Positions 15,384-25,600 of a DNA stretch of 63,660 nt are shown piece by piece (position 1 is the stretch's first letter; each line of letters opens with the position of its first letter). The translations under genes and the position numbers were made by a program. The stretch is from NCBI GenBank assembly GCA_038206725.1, contig JBBRAO010000016.1, forward strand, positions 1 through 63,660, read 5' to 3'. The notes below the pieces were generated by a model. That model saw only the letters and a list, made by a program, of their open reading frames with translations. It ran no database searches and was not told where the DNA came from. The DNA comes from JBAXXL01 sp038206725. Its GTDB lineage: Bacteria; Bacteroidota; Ignavibacteria; Kapaibacteriales; UBA2268.

Positions 15384-15689
15384 ATGGAAACTAAAACAGT
15401 AACAAAAGCAAACATCGTTGACGAAATCTCAAAAAGCTCTGGTTTAACAAAAGTTGAAACCAAAAAAGTAGTTGACAGTGTAATCGAAAGCATTATTGAT
15501 GCTATAGCAAACGGAGACCGCATTGAATTAAGAGGTTTCGGAGTTTTCAAACACAAAAGTAGAAAACCTCGCGTGGCTCGCAACCCTAAAACCGGTGATT
15601 TAGTAAAATTAGAAAAAAGATATGTACCGGTTTTCAAACCATCACCAACTTTCTTTAGAAAAGTTAATTCAAGCATCAAAGCCAAATAA
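15384..15689 (+). CDS. HU/IHF family DNA-binding protein
   Basis: A 101-residue nucleoid protein. The HU/IHF fold is clear: helix 1 TKANIVDEISKSSGLTK, IELRGFGVFKHKSRKPRVARNPKTGD for the beta arm, and VPVFKPSPTFFRKV. The arm tip has RNPKTG, the form with proline that intercalates into and bends DNA. An unusual short extension (METKTVT) precedes the fold. A 30-residue ribosomal-type gene follows after 24 bp and likely shares the transcript and terminator. Confidence 0.94.
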   Translation: METKTVTKANIVDEISKSSGLTKVETKKVVDSVIESIIDAIANGDRIELRGFGVFKHKSRKPRVARNPKTGDLVKLEKRYVPVFKPSPTFFRKVNSSIKAK

Positions 15690-15713
15690 TTATTATTAGA
15701 ATTGGAGTAATCT

Positions 15714-15806
15714 ATGCCTTGCGGTAAAAAGAAAAAACGCCATAAAATGGCTACGCATAAAAGAAAAAAACGACTACGTAAAAATCGTCATAAAAACAAG
15801 AAATAA
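15714..15806 (+). CDS. AURKAIP1/COX24-domain small basic ribosomal-type protein
   Basis: A 30-residue, extremely basic protein (MPCGKKKKRHKMATHKRKK...), matching the short bacterial AURKAIP1/COX24-domain proteins (relatives of mitochondrial mS38). These are thought to be small-subunit ribosome components. GGAG at 15703-15706 supports the ATG. The gene is followed at once by a UUCG-loop terminator. Pairing with HU suggests growth-linked expression. It is short and easily missed by gene callers. Confidence 0.85.
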   Translation: MPCGKKKKRHKMATHKRKKRLRKNRHKNKK

Positions 15807-15810
15807 TTAT

Positions 15811-15841
15811 AGAGTTCTGCTTCGGCAGGGCTCTTTTTTTT
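15811..15841 (+). terminator. UUCG-loop intrinsic terminator
   Basis: AGAGTTCTGC and GCAGGGCTCT form a 10-bp stem (two G-U pairs) capped by TTCG and followed by a long T run. It ends the HU plus small-protein transcript. Confidence 0.92.
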
Positions 15842-15999
15842 ATGCTTAGCTTTCTTGAAAATTCGAATAAAATTCCTTGAACACATTATTAAATTTTTGG
15901 AAAAATATAAATTCAATTTTGTTATGTAACATTATAGTATTAATTTCGTTTTTTTAATTTTGCATTATAATCTATAATTTAACAAAACCAGGAGCTACG

Positions 16000-18447
16000 A
16001 TGAAGCAAATTATTTTATTAATGGTTGTTCTTACAACTTTAGTTACAAGTTTAAGTGCACAAAATCGACGACATTTTACATATTACGATTTGAATCCCTA
16101 TTTGCAATCATCTTCTAGTGCATATAGATATGGATTGAACGGATTCCAAAATCCCGCGAATTTAGCAATAAATGGGATGGATCACTTTGAAACGAGTTTA
16201 TTCTTTAACACTCAAGATTCCAAGATCAAAGATTTTAAAAATATCGGATATTTTTTCCAATCCGGTATGTTTGGATATGGATTAGTCAAAAGAGAAGTTG
16301 ACGGTCATAGTGTTACAAACCATAGATTATCCCTCGGTATAGGAGATAGAACCTTTGCACTTGGTTTCGGCTGGGGTTTTTATGGTGGAGATAAAGATTA
16401 TTTTAATCTAGAAAATACTTTACACACCGGATTTATTTATCGTCCATCGCCTTATCTGTCCTTCGGGTATTCAGGACTTTGGGCTATGAAAGCTAATCAA
16501 TTTGAGCACGTAATCGAAGCAGGTGTTCGTCCGATTAAAGATTATCCACTAACATTTTTTGCCGATGCCGCTTTTTATGACACCGATACTTGGAAAAGTC
16601 CTCGCTGGAGTGGTGGTGTTTCGTGGGAAGTTGTTGACGGAATTCGCATAAATGGAAGATATTTTAGCGATAAGTCTCTAAATGTTGGCTTTGATGTCAG
16701 TTTGGGCGGTATTGCAGTTTCTGCAATTAATAAAACAGGGTCTAATAATACAAGCATCGGGATCCGATTGGGTAGTGATAGAAATGTATTTAAACAAATC
16801 GAAGAGAAAAAAGACCAATATGTTAAAATTGATTTAGCAGGTGCTTATAAATTCTCTAATGCGAAATTCTCATTTTCTTCCGAGCCAAACAGTTCATTAG
16901 TTCAGTTTAATAAAAAAATGGACAAGCTCATATTAGATAAGAACGTAAAAGGAGTAATCCTTAATATTGATAAATTGTCGGCTGATTATTCTACAAAATG
17001 GGAATTAAGAAATAAGTTAGAGCAATTAAAAGCCGCTGGAAAAAAAGTTATTATTTTTGCTTCCGGTTTAGATTTTACATCATATCATTTGGCTTCCGTT
17101 GCCGATAAAATTATTCTCGACCCATTCGGTGCAGTTACTATGGAAGGATTTGCGACGGGTAGAAGCTATTACAAAAAACTCTTAGCAAAAGTAGGGGTGG
17201 GTTACGAAGAAATACGTTTATTCAAATATAAATCTGCTGTTGAATCCTATACACGAGAAGAATTTTCAGAAGGGGAGCGTGAGCAACGTCAAAAAATGAT
17301 TGACGATATGTACGAATTTGCACGAAAAGAAATTATGGCTTCACGTGGAATCAGCGAAGAAAAATTTGAGGGTTTCGTAAATAACTCATTTTTATATACT
17401 GCTAATACCGCAAAAAAAGAAAAATTGATTGATGGTATTGGTAGATGGAATGGTGTTGATTCAGTAATGAAAGATATTGATAAAAACGCAAAGGTTATTA
17501 AAGACAGGTGGTTAGAAGATATGCCTGAGCCAAAGGATAACCAGTGGTCCGACAGAAATAGATATATTGCAGTTGTCTATGCAGAAGGTGCTTGCGATAT
17601 GGAAACCGGAATCAAAGGAAGAGAATTATCCAATATTATGGAATCAGTATTGAAGAATAAAGATATTGAAGCTGTAATATTTAGGGTCAATTCTCCAGGC
17701 GGTTCTGCTATGGCTTCCGATTATGTAGCTGAAGTTATAAGAAAATACAAGGGTAAAAAACCGATTTTGGTATCGCAAGCCACGGTTGCCGCTTCGGGTG
17801 GGTATTGGCTTTCAATGGACGCTGACACAATTTTAGCAACTCCAATGACCATTACAGGTTCAATTGGTGTAATTGCAGGTTGGATGTATAATAAAGGTTT
17901 AGCAGATTCATTAGGGATAAGTACCGATTTAGTAAAGCGTGGTGAACATTCCGATTTAGCTTTCCCATTCAGTACTCCGATTATTCCAATAGGTCTCCCT
18001 TTAAGAAATTTAAGCGATAAAGAGTTGACGAATTTCAAATCTATGATTAGCGAATCGTATGGTCAGTTTGTTAATTTGGTTGCAAAAGGAAGAAAAATGG
18101 ATAGTGCTAAAGTCCACGAAGTTGCACAAGGAAGAGTTTGGACAGGTTTAGCAGGAAAAGAAAAAGGTTTGGTTGACGTTATCGGTGGTTTAGATAAAGC
18201 CGTTTCAATTGCAAAAGAATTGATAAAAATCAAGTCGGATGACGATTTAGTGATAAATGAATATATGCCTTCGGAAGATTTTTCATTCTTAAGTTTATTG
18301 AATTTTGTCTCAATGAAAGAAAAAATCACGAAAGAAGAAATAATAAAATTATTTTTCAACAACGATATTTTGATGCGCTTCCAAAATAACGGCAAACCAA
18401 TGATGCTTTTACCTAGCGATTATTATGACTTTATATTGAATAATTAG
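16000..18447 (+). CDS. sppA: SppA signal-peptide peptidase fused to an outer-membrane-like domain
   Basis: An 815-residue exported protein with signal peptide (MKQIILLMVVLTTLVTSLSA). Residues about 22-255 are rich in alternating aromatic/glycine strands (GMFGYGLVKREV, TFALGFGWGFYGGD, YLSFGYSGLWAM) and look like an outer-membrane barrel or PorV-type fold. From about 275 the tandem SppA domains follow. The catalytic Lys411 lies in FKYKSAVE (first domain) and the nucleophile Ser599 in AASGGYWLS (second domain), the long 67K SppA arrangement. Ordinary SppA is anchored in the inner membrane, so this fusion would place the Ser/Lys protease at the outer membrane. ATG 16000 has AGGAG at 15991-15995. 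Monocistronic, with a terminator downstream. Confidence 0.88.
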   Translation: MKQIILLMVVLTTLVTSLSAQNRRHFTYYDLNPYLQSSSSAYRYGLNGFQNPANLAINGMDHFETSLFFNTQDSKIKDFKNIGYFFQSGMFGYGLVKREVDGHSVTNHRLSLGIGDRTFALGFGWGFYGGDKDYFNLENTLHTGFIYRPSPYLSFGYSGLWAMKANQFEHVIEAGVRPIKDYPLTFFADAAFYDTDTWKSPRWSGGVSWEVVDGIRINGRYFSDKSLNVGFDVSLGGIAVSAINKTGSNNTSIGIRLGSDRNVFKQIEEKKDQYVKIDLAGAYKFSNAKFSFSSEPNSSLVQFNKKMDKLILDKNVKGVILNIDKLSADYSTKWELRNKLEQLKAAGKKVIIFASGLDFTSYHLASVADKIILDPFGAVTMEGFATGRSYYKKLLAKVGVGYEEIRLFKYKSAVESYTREEFSEGEREQRQKMIDDMYEFARKEIMASRGISEEKFEGFVNNSFLYTANTAKKEKLIDGIGRWNGVDSVMKDIDKNAKVIKDRWLEDMPEPKDNQWSDRNRYIAVVYAEGACDMETGIKGRELSNIMESVLKNKDIEAVIFRVNSPGGSAMASDYVAEVIRKYKGKKPILVSQATVAASGGYWLSMDADTILATPMTITGSIGVIAGWMYNKGLADSLGISTDLVKRGEHSDLAFPFSTPIIPIGLPLRNLSDKELTNFKSMISESYGQFVNLVAKGRKMDSAKVHEVAQGRVWTGLAGKEKGLVDVIGGLDKAVSIAKELIKIKSDDDLVINEYMPSEDFSFLSLLNFVSMKEKITKEEIIKLFFNNDILMRFQNNGKPMMLLPSDYYDFILNN

Positions 18448-18468
18448 GTGATAAAATAATATTAATTA

Positions 18469-18500
18469 AAAAATCCTCTCCCAAAAAGAGGATTTTTTTT
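18469..18500 (+). terminator. Intrinsic terminator of sppA
   Basis: AAATCCTCT pairs with AGAGGATTT around CCCAAAA, followed by eight or more T. Confidence 0.88.
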
Positions 18501-18580
18501 TAATTTTTTTTTAATTTTGCTGTAACTTTATTCGTTTTTAATTGTTTTATGATTATATATAATGTACAAAGTAAAAAAAG

Positions 18581-19135
18581 ATGTTAAAATATATTGCAAA
18601 TAAAATTACTAAGTTCCAGCTGGACGAAGCCTCTAAGAGACTTCCGGAGGGTAGCGCTGAAGCTTTTAATTTGCTTTATACAAAATATCATAATGAAATA
18701 TACAGATATTGTTTGAAGATTTTAGGCGATACCACCAGAGCAAAAGATGCTTTTCAAGATACATTTATTAAAGTTTACGAAAAACGTGATCAATTTGACG
18801 GCGGAAACTTTAGAGCCTGGCTTTATAGAATCGCAAGAAATATTTGTATAAATCACTTAAGACAAGAGCAAAATGATACGGAATTTGACGAAGAATTTCT
18901 GAGTCCGATTTCTACAGCACAAAACGATTATGATTTAAAAGATGTGATTGACAAAGCACTGGCTACCTTACCCGATGATATGCGTGAAGCAATTGTTTTA
19001 AGGGAATACGAACAGCTAACTTACTTTGAAATATCCGAAATCTTGGGAATAAGTTTATCCTTATCAAAAATAAGAGTTCACAGAGCAAGGAACTTACTCC
19101 GTTTATATTTAGAACCAATATTAAAAGAATTATGA
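18581..19135 (+). CDS. ECF-type RNA polymerase sigma factor
   Basis: A 184-residue sigma-70-family factor with only regions 2 and 4. Region 2 is FNLLYTKYHNEIYRYCLKIL...AFQDTFIKVYEKRDQF...FRAWLYRIARN. Region 4 is LPDDMREAIVLREYEQLTYFEISEILGISLSLSKIRVHRARNLL. It overlaps the next gene by 4 nt (ATGA), and that gene has a single membrane span, the standard sigma/anti-sigma coupling. It likely activates its own operon and the envelope genes downstream (inference). A TAATTTTG box lies at 18512-18519. Confidence 0.94.
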   Translation: MLKYIANKITKFQLDEASKRLPEGSAEAFNLLYTKYHNEIYRYCLKILGDTTRAKDAFQDTFIKVYEKRDQFDGGNFRAWLYRIARNICINHLRQEQNDTEFDEEFLSPISTAQNDYDLKDVIDKALATLPDDMREAIVLREYEQLTYFEISEILGISLSLSKIRVHRARNLLRLYLEPILKEL

Positions 19136-20511
19136 ATTCAAAATTAGATATATTAATCGAAAAATATCTCGATGGAAATATCAGTAAAAAAGACCAGACC
19201 GAGTTAAACAATCTTATCACGAACGATAAGGAAAGCAAAGGCTCGTTCCAAAATGCCGATGCCCTGAAAAAGCTGGTAAAACAAGATGCCCAAAGTATTG
19301 AGTATCCTGAAGAATTCTTCAGTGGTGTTCAAGATTTGATTTTAATGAAATATCTTCAGGAAGCACCCCAAGAGGCAACTATTTTTGTTGATTTGAAGAA
19401 TGCTTATCCTAAACAATTGTATTCTTATGTCCGTTATGCGGCTGTAATTGTAATATTTTTCTTAGCATCCATTATTTCAATTAATGAGTTTATGCCTTTT
19501 AATACTTCTAAGATGCCGGTAAAAGAAACTGTATCAAATACTGTTAATAATCGTTCAAATTCAGCAACAGAACAAAATAGTATTAAGAATATTTCGCAGC
19601 CAAACGCAATTAATTTAGCTACCAGGGATATAAAAAATACTTCTTACAATACTAATAAAAATCAGCTCAACGCTCTTCCTTTAAAAGCCGATATTTCGCC
19701 AAAAGAAATTTCGACTCCTAATATTGCAATTGATATTGAGGATGAAGAGACGTATGTATTTGAACCAACACAATTATTAAATCAATTCGAGGAACTAAGT
19801 ACTCTAAATGATATCGAATTTGATACAGAAAATATAAATTCGGAAACTAAAATAAACTCTTTCAGCGCCTTGGATAGATTGAGAATTCAAGACAATAGCA
19901 TTCTACCTATAGATTACAAGGATATAAATCAATTAAATTTTGTTTCTGCATATAATTTTGGTTTAGAAGATTTCGGTCTTAATAAGATTAATTTTGTTGC
20001 AATGGCTTCGAATGGTTTCGCTTCAAACGGTTTGCAACTGTCGGATAATAAAATATCCAGTTATTCTCAAAGCATCAGCTATAATATTGACCAAAAATCT
20101 GTTATAGGTGTTGAACTGGGATTAACGGAGTTCTCTGCAAAAGTTTTACGCGATGTGGTTTTGGTTTCTCAAAATACGTCAGGACCTGACGATGATTTCA
20201 CAGGTAAAGATTTGATAAGGGTTAAAATACCCCTCAAACAAAAAACGCAATTAGTGTGGACAACAATTTTCTACGAAAGAACAATATTTCAGATGAAAAA
20301 TACTGAGCTTGCTGCTCGAGTTGGTCTGGGATTAACTAACAGTGATCCAGTATATATTGCAAAAATATTGGGTAAACAAAGAATTTACAAGGATTTATTC
20401 TTAACTCTCGGTGTTGACACAAGATACTATAAAACAAGCATAAATGGTACTATAAATGGTGATTTTTTATCAACATTCAACATTATATACGGTTTACAGT
20501 ATAGTTTGTGA
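19132..20511 (+). CDS. Membrane anti-sigma-like protein with beta-rich C-terminal domain
   Basis: A 459-residue protein. Residues 1-90 form a helical, zinc-finger-less N-terminus (LIEKYLDGNISKKDQTELNNLI) like short anti-sigma domains. One transmembrane helix spans about 100-117 (VRYAAVIVIFFLASIISI). A long Asn/Ser/Thr-rich region (about 125-290) follows. The last ~165 residues consist of alternating beta strands (SVIGVELGLTEFSAKV, TELAARVGLGLTNSD, LFLTLGVDTRYY) and end in an aromatic strand (IIYGLQYSL), as outer-membrane barrels do. It would sequester the ECF factor in the cytoplasm and perhaps sense outer-membrane state. The topology is prediction only. Confidence 0.7.
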   Translation: MNSKLDILIEKYLDGNISKKDQTELNNLITNDKESKGSFQNADALKKLVKQDAQSIEYPEEFFSGVQDLILMKYLQEAPQEATIFVDLKNAYPKQLYSYVRYAAVIVIFFLASIISINEFMPFNTSKMPVKETVSNTVNNRSNSATEQNSIKNISQPNAINLATRDIKNTSYNTNKNQLNALPLKADISPKEISTPNIAIDIEDEETYVFEPTQLLNQFEELSTLNDIEFDTENINSETKINSFSALDRLRIQDNSILPIDYKDINQLNFVSAYNFGLEDFGLNKINFVAMASNGFASNGLQLSDNKISSYSQSISYNIDQKSVIGVELGLTEFSAKVLRDVVLVSQNTSGPDDDFTGKDLIRVKIPLKQKTQLVWTTIFYERTIFQMKNTELAARVGLGLTNSDPVYIAKILGKQRIYKDLFLTLGVDTRYYKTSINGTINGDFLSTFNIIYGLQYSL

Positions 20512-20624
20512 TTTGAAGAAGATTAAAATTTATTAACATTTATGATTAAATGAAATAAATTTTATATATTTGATATTGCTAAAAAGTGTGAAATTAAATT
20601 TTTATTAATAAACCAATATACTTT

Positions 20625-22571
20625 ATGAAAAAATATTTACAATCTATTATAATAATAATTCTCATTCTCCTAACAGGAAATACCCTGTTAGCCAAGGAAC
20701 AATCAAGAAAACCACAAGATACAAGGTTTCTAATGCAATTGGACAATGTTTCCAAAAGCTATAGTTATCAATACGGAGTAAAAGGCAATAAGTTACAAGC
20801 CGTTCCGCAGTTTGTAATTTTAGATTCTCTTGCAAATGCATATTCATATTATACAACCGATCAGAATCCATTTATGTACGACTCCGAAACCAACACATTA
20901 ATTACAATTAAGAGAGGGTATTCGGAAACTGATGAAGGAACAAAACAAGATCCAAGCAACACAAAAAATAATTTATTTGTGCTAGAATCAAAAAATTTAG
21001 GATATGATTGGTCCAAACCTGCACTAGTTTATGATAAATTAAGGCTTGATTTAGGGGATGCACGTTATCCAAGTATATATCCATTTATGTACTCCGGAGT
21101 TTTATCTTATGGATATATGGCTCCTGTAAGTACCGGTACCGGTTGGCACGGATTTATTCAAGGCTTTTATACTGATGGAGATTGGTTTGCCGATAAAGTA
21201 TATGAATTTGAAGATGACAGAAATGATTCTTATGTTTACGCAGCAACAAGTAATTGTTTAATCGCTTATGAAAAAGACGATAGTTTTTTTATGTATGGGG
21301 TATCTACTCCAACTCCACCGGAAGGAACAAGTGATTTGACCGATCAAAGCAGCTTTGGTTATATAAAAAGCCAAGATTTGGGTGATTGGCAGTTAAACGT
21401 CCCAGAACAGTGGAACAGTGATATTTTTGATCCTATAAAATATGTAAATGCTGGTTCTTACAAATCCAGATATTCTTCAATTGTTGGATTTGAAAAAAGA
21501 GACGGCGATAAATGGTATATGGGCGCTTGTGGTATATTCAAAAATGGTGAGGTTTCAGGTCGTTCGGAACCTGCCGTTTCAACATCAAATGATGATGGAT
21601 TAACCTGGACTGAATTTAATATTTTTCCGTATTCCTTGATTAAGCAATATGCGGCTTCTATTGGATGCGATCCTGATACATCGACTTTATATTATTATGA
21701 TTGGGCTTTTAATGCTTATAACAAAGATTCATATAGCTTTATGGGTTTTCTATTAGGTAATGATAATCAAAGACAACCTCTAAAATATCAATTAGTTGAA
21801 TTGAATTATGAAAACGAAACTTGGAGTGTTCGGAAAATAGCCGACCACGCAGGCTACAATTACTTATTATACACACCTCCCGATGCTACAACTCCGGCAA
21901 ATAATCAAATGAGTTGGGAATTCCAGTTATCCAAAACAGTTAATAGCAAAATTATGATTGCTAAATGGACACAGTTCTACGATACTATGGATCCCCAAGC
22001 CGATACTGTTATCAAAGCCGGAGCCCACGATGTATTTATTTCTACAAGAGTCATCGGGGAAGATAGTTGGAGCAAACCTTATAATGTTACTCAGACTCCT
22101 GAATATGACAGAATTACTTGGATTCCAAACTTGGTGCCAAATGATTTGAAGGATATACCACTTTTAAAAACTTGGACTATTTGTGATCCATCTAAACTAT
22201 CAGCTAATGAGTATTATCTGAAACAAAAAGATTTAGAAGTTCCGCAATATATTTTGATGACGCATTTTAATGCCGATCCAATTAGTAAAGTGGAAAATAA
22301 AGAAAGTTATGGTTTCGAGATAAAAGGAATATATCCAAATCCTGCAAGCGACCATATTGAAATTACAATGACAATAAATAAATATGATTTTTATACAATA
22401 GATGTATATGATGTTTTGGGAAATAAGATTAATAATGTATTTACAGGTTATCAATCAGCCGGATTGAAAGCAATTGTTTACGATACAGACAAATTAAATA
22501 CCGGAACATATTTTTGTGTTATAACTTCATCGAATGGCAATTTAACAAAATCATTCAATGTTGTAAAATAG
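20625..22571 (+). CDS. T9SS type A sorting-domain protein
   Basis: A 648-residue secreted protein with signal peptide (MKKYLQSIIIIILILLTGNTLLA). The main body (about 30-560) is rich in Asp/Tyr/Trp and has sialidase/beta-propeller-like repeats (SNDDGLTWTEF, KNNLFVLESKNLGYDWSKP), but no catalytic set is certain. The last ~80 residues are a type IX secretion C-terminal domain (IKGIYPNPASDHIEIT...YDVLGNK...TGTYFCVITSSNGNLTKSFNVVK). It is probably exported across the outer membrane by Por machinery and either released or anchored. It sits between the sigma/anti-sigma pair and the TonB receptor. Confidence 0.85.
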   Translation: MKKYLQSIIIIILILLTGNTLLAKEQSRKPQDTRFLMQLDNVSKSYSYQYGVKGNKLQAVPQFVILDSLANAYSYYTTDQNPFMYDSETNTLITIKRGYSETDEGTKQDPSNTKNNLFVLESKNLGYDWSKPALVYDKLRLDLGDARYPSIYPFMYSGVLSYGYMAPVSTGTGWHGFIQGFYTDGDWFADKVYEFEDDRNDSYVYAATSNCLIAYEKDDSFFMYGVSTPTPPEGTSDLTDQSSFGYIKSQDLGDWQLNVPEQWNSDIFDPIKYVNAGSYKSRYSSIVGFEKRDGDKWYMGACGIFKNGEVSGRSEPAVSTSNDDGLTWTEFNIFPYSLIKQYAASIGCDPDTSTLYYYDWAFNAYNKDSYSFMGFLLGNDNQRQPLKYQLVELNYENETWSVRKIADHAGYNYLLYTPPDATTPANNQMSWEFQLSKTVNSKIMIAKWTQFYDTMDPQADTVIKAGAHDVFISTRVIGEDSWSKPYNVTQTPEYDRITWIPNLVPNDLKDIPLLKTWTICDPSKLSANEYYLKQKDLEVPQYILMTHFNADPISKVENKESYGFEIKGIYPNPASDHIEITMTINKYDFYTIDVYDVLGNKINNVFTGYQSAGLKAIVYDTDKLNTGTYFCVITSSNGNLTKSFNVVK

Positions 22572-22616
22572 TTAATAATATTTTTTAATAAAAAAGGTTA
22601 AATTATCGGAGTAATT

Positions 22617-25600
22617 ATGAAACGTTACTTTCTAGCTTTGGCGCTATTTGTTACCTTATTGTTTCCATTAGTAGCGGAAGCCGGTATATACGGTGTCCTA
22701 AAAGGAAAAGTTACTGATGCGGAAACAGGCGAAGGCTTAATAGGCGCCACAGTCCAAGTCATGGGAACTTCCATTGGAACAAATGTAACTAGCAAAGACG
22801 GCAGTTATACTTTAACAGGTATTAATGCCGGTACTTTTGATGTGAAGTTTAGTTATATTGGTATGAAATCCATGCAAAAATCAGTCAGAATTTCCGCAGA
22901 TAAAACTTCTATATTAGATGCGGGTTTAAAATCTGAATACGCAAAGGGCGAGCAAATTGATGTTGTCGCCGACCGCTTAATTCGCAAGGGCGATATCGGA
23001 AACGAAACAAACATAAGTTCTGACCAAATTAACGCAATATCAGGTCAATCAATTGGTGATATTGTAACTATGTCAGCCGGTGTTCAATCCACTGGTAGTG
23101 GTTTCGCTGTGCGTAACGCGCGTGCCGAGGACACTCAAGTTAAAGTTGATGGACAATCAATTTCAAATCCTTTTACCGGTGGTATGGGAAGTGCTGGTGT
23201 TGCCTACGCGCCAATCGTGTCACAAAATGCTACCGAAGAAGTTCAAGTGTTAAAAGGTGGATATTCCGCCGAATATGGTGAAGCTTTAGGTGGTGTTGTT
23301 AATACTATACCAAAAACCGGAAGACAAGATAGATATCAAGGTTACATAGACGCCAGTACCGATGTTGACTTCTTATATGGTCAATTACCGTTTGGTGTGG
23401 ATATTCAAAAGGTCGGAAATAAATATGTTCCTGTTACCGGTGGTGAAGGCGCTCAGCTTAATACAGCACAAACTAATAAAATTGACTTTGGTTTGGGTGG
23501 TCCTATACCGTTGTTAAAAAATTCTAGTTTCTTTTTATCCGGTTGGTATCAAAATGAAAAGTATCCTTCCGCAGGTTACCAATTATATGATCCTGCTGGA
23601 AACGATATTTCAAGAAGACCTGACCAAGGTTCTTGGACTAAGAATATAACAGGAAAATTTACTTTTGGTTTATCAAAATCAATGAAATTAATTGCCGGTG
23701 GGTCTTGGGGTTTAATGAACTATCAATCTTCAAGCTGGGGATGGTTGTATGCTAACGACTTAGGTTCACCAACCTCATTAGCAGCTAATGTAAAAGAAAG
23801 AGTTGCTAAACAGGCGGTTCTTAATTCAACAATCGGCAATCTTTACCTTAGATTAAACCACGCAATTGATAATTCACAATTTTATGAATTAACATTTGGT
23901 TTTGGTATCAACGATGATCAACAATCACGTAGAGCCTCAGGCGAATGGGGAAACCCTTCCTTTTTTGGTGGTTTTAAATTAGTTCTTCCTCAAGACAATT
24001 ATAAATTAAATGCTAGTGGAACCGGATTTGAAGTAGGTAGAGATAGGTTAGTGGATCAATACACACCATTAACAGAAACTCGTACCTCTAATGACGGTTA
24101 TATTATATCAAATTACCCTGCTATTAACCCTTTAACAGGTTATTACGAAGGCGCTTCTAACGCTAGCGGTACAAGCAATCCTTGGGGTATGCAATGGTTT
24201 ACAGTAACCCACGGTAGTGGCGGCGGTTATTCATTGAGAACCGGTTACCATTACGATTTTGACGGCAATTATACTAAATCACTAGAAACTGGTGATTTTA
24301 GTCATTATATTAAAGCCGGTTTAAGTGCTACATTATTTGAAATGCACCGTAATTATAACTCTGCTCCTTGGGATGGTAACTCATTCCGCGATGTATTTAC
24401 AGACAGATGGGGTGGAAATATCTATTTTGATGCTAATAACAGCCCAAATGACGCACTTGTCGTTAAAAGAACATCTAAACCTTGGATGCCTGTAAAATCT
24501 GCCGGTTTCATCCAAGATCAAGTAACTTACAAAGGAATTATTATAAGCGGTGGCTTAAGATTTGATTATTTTATGCCTAACTCATTATACCGCTTACCAA
24601 GAACAGATAATCAATTCACACGGATTTCCGGTGCGGATTCATTATTTGCAAAATCCACTAATAAGTTCCAAATTTCACCGAGAATAAACGTAACTTACCC
24701 TATTACCGACGAATCATTCCTACGTATTACTTACGGTTTATTCTTCCAAATGCCTCCTTTAAGTTATATGTATGATGGTTTTGGAACAGAAGTTCTTAGA
24801 GCCGGCAACATATTAGGTAATCCAAACTTGAGTGCACAAAGAACAAATAAATATGAAGTCAACTATACTCAACAAGTTGGTGAAAGTATTTCATTGAAAG
24901 CTTCAGTATTTTATGATGATGTGTACAACCAATTAGGCGTAGTTTACATTCCTACAGTACCATCTCCATATTTCGAATATAGTGTAAACGAATATGGAAA
25001 TAGCCGTGGTTTAGAATTTGAAGTTAGTAAAACCCCAACAGATGAAGATCATATTGGATTAGAATTGAATTATACTATTTCTTGGGTTGAAGGGACTTCC
25101 GATGGTTCTACTTCGAACGCTAACGCCGTTATTGATCCTTATTCAGGTAAAACAGCATTTCCATTAGCAACATATCCATTAGGTAGAGATATAAGAAACC
25201 GTGTAAAAGGCTACGGCTATTTTATGTGGGGTAATAACCAAGGTCCAGCAATAGGTGGAATTCAACCATTAGAAAATTCATTAATATCATTCAATTTTAA
25301 TTGGCGTAGTGGTTCTCCTTATACCAAAACCGATAAAAATGGTAATCCATTAGGTGAAACTAATGCAGAGCGTTACCCAAGTGCTTGGAGCCTTGATTTG
25401 CGTTTAATGAAATCATTCTATCTAAGTGATTGGTTTGGAGATGGATTCAAAAAGTCACAAATTCAATTCTATATTGACGTTAATAATGTATTGAACCGCC
25501 GCGTTATAATGTATTATTACACATCAACAGGTGATCCTATTGACGATGGTGTGTCTTTGGAAAGAACAATTGGTCAATTTGCAGATGTATCATTCTTCAA

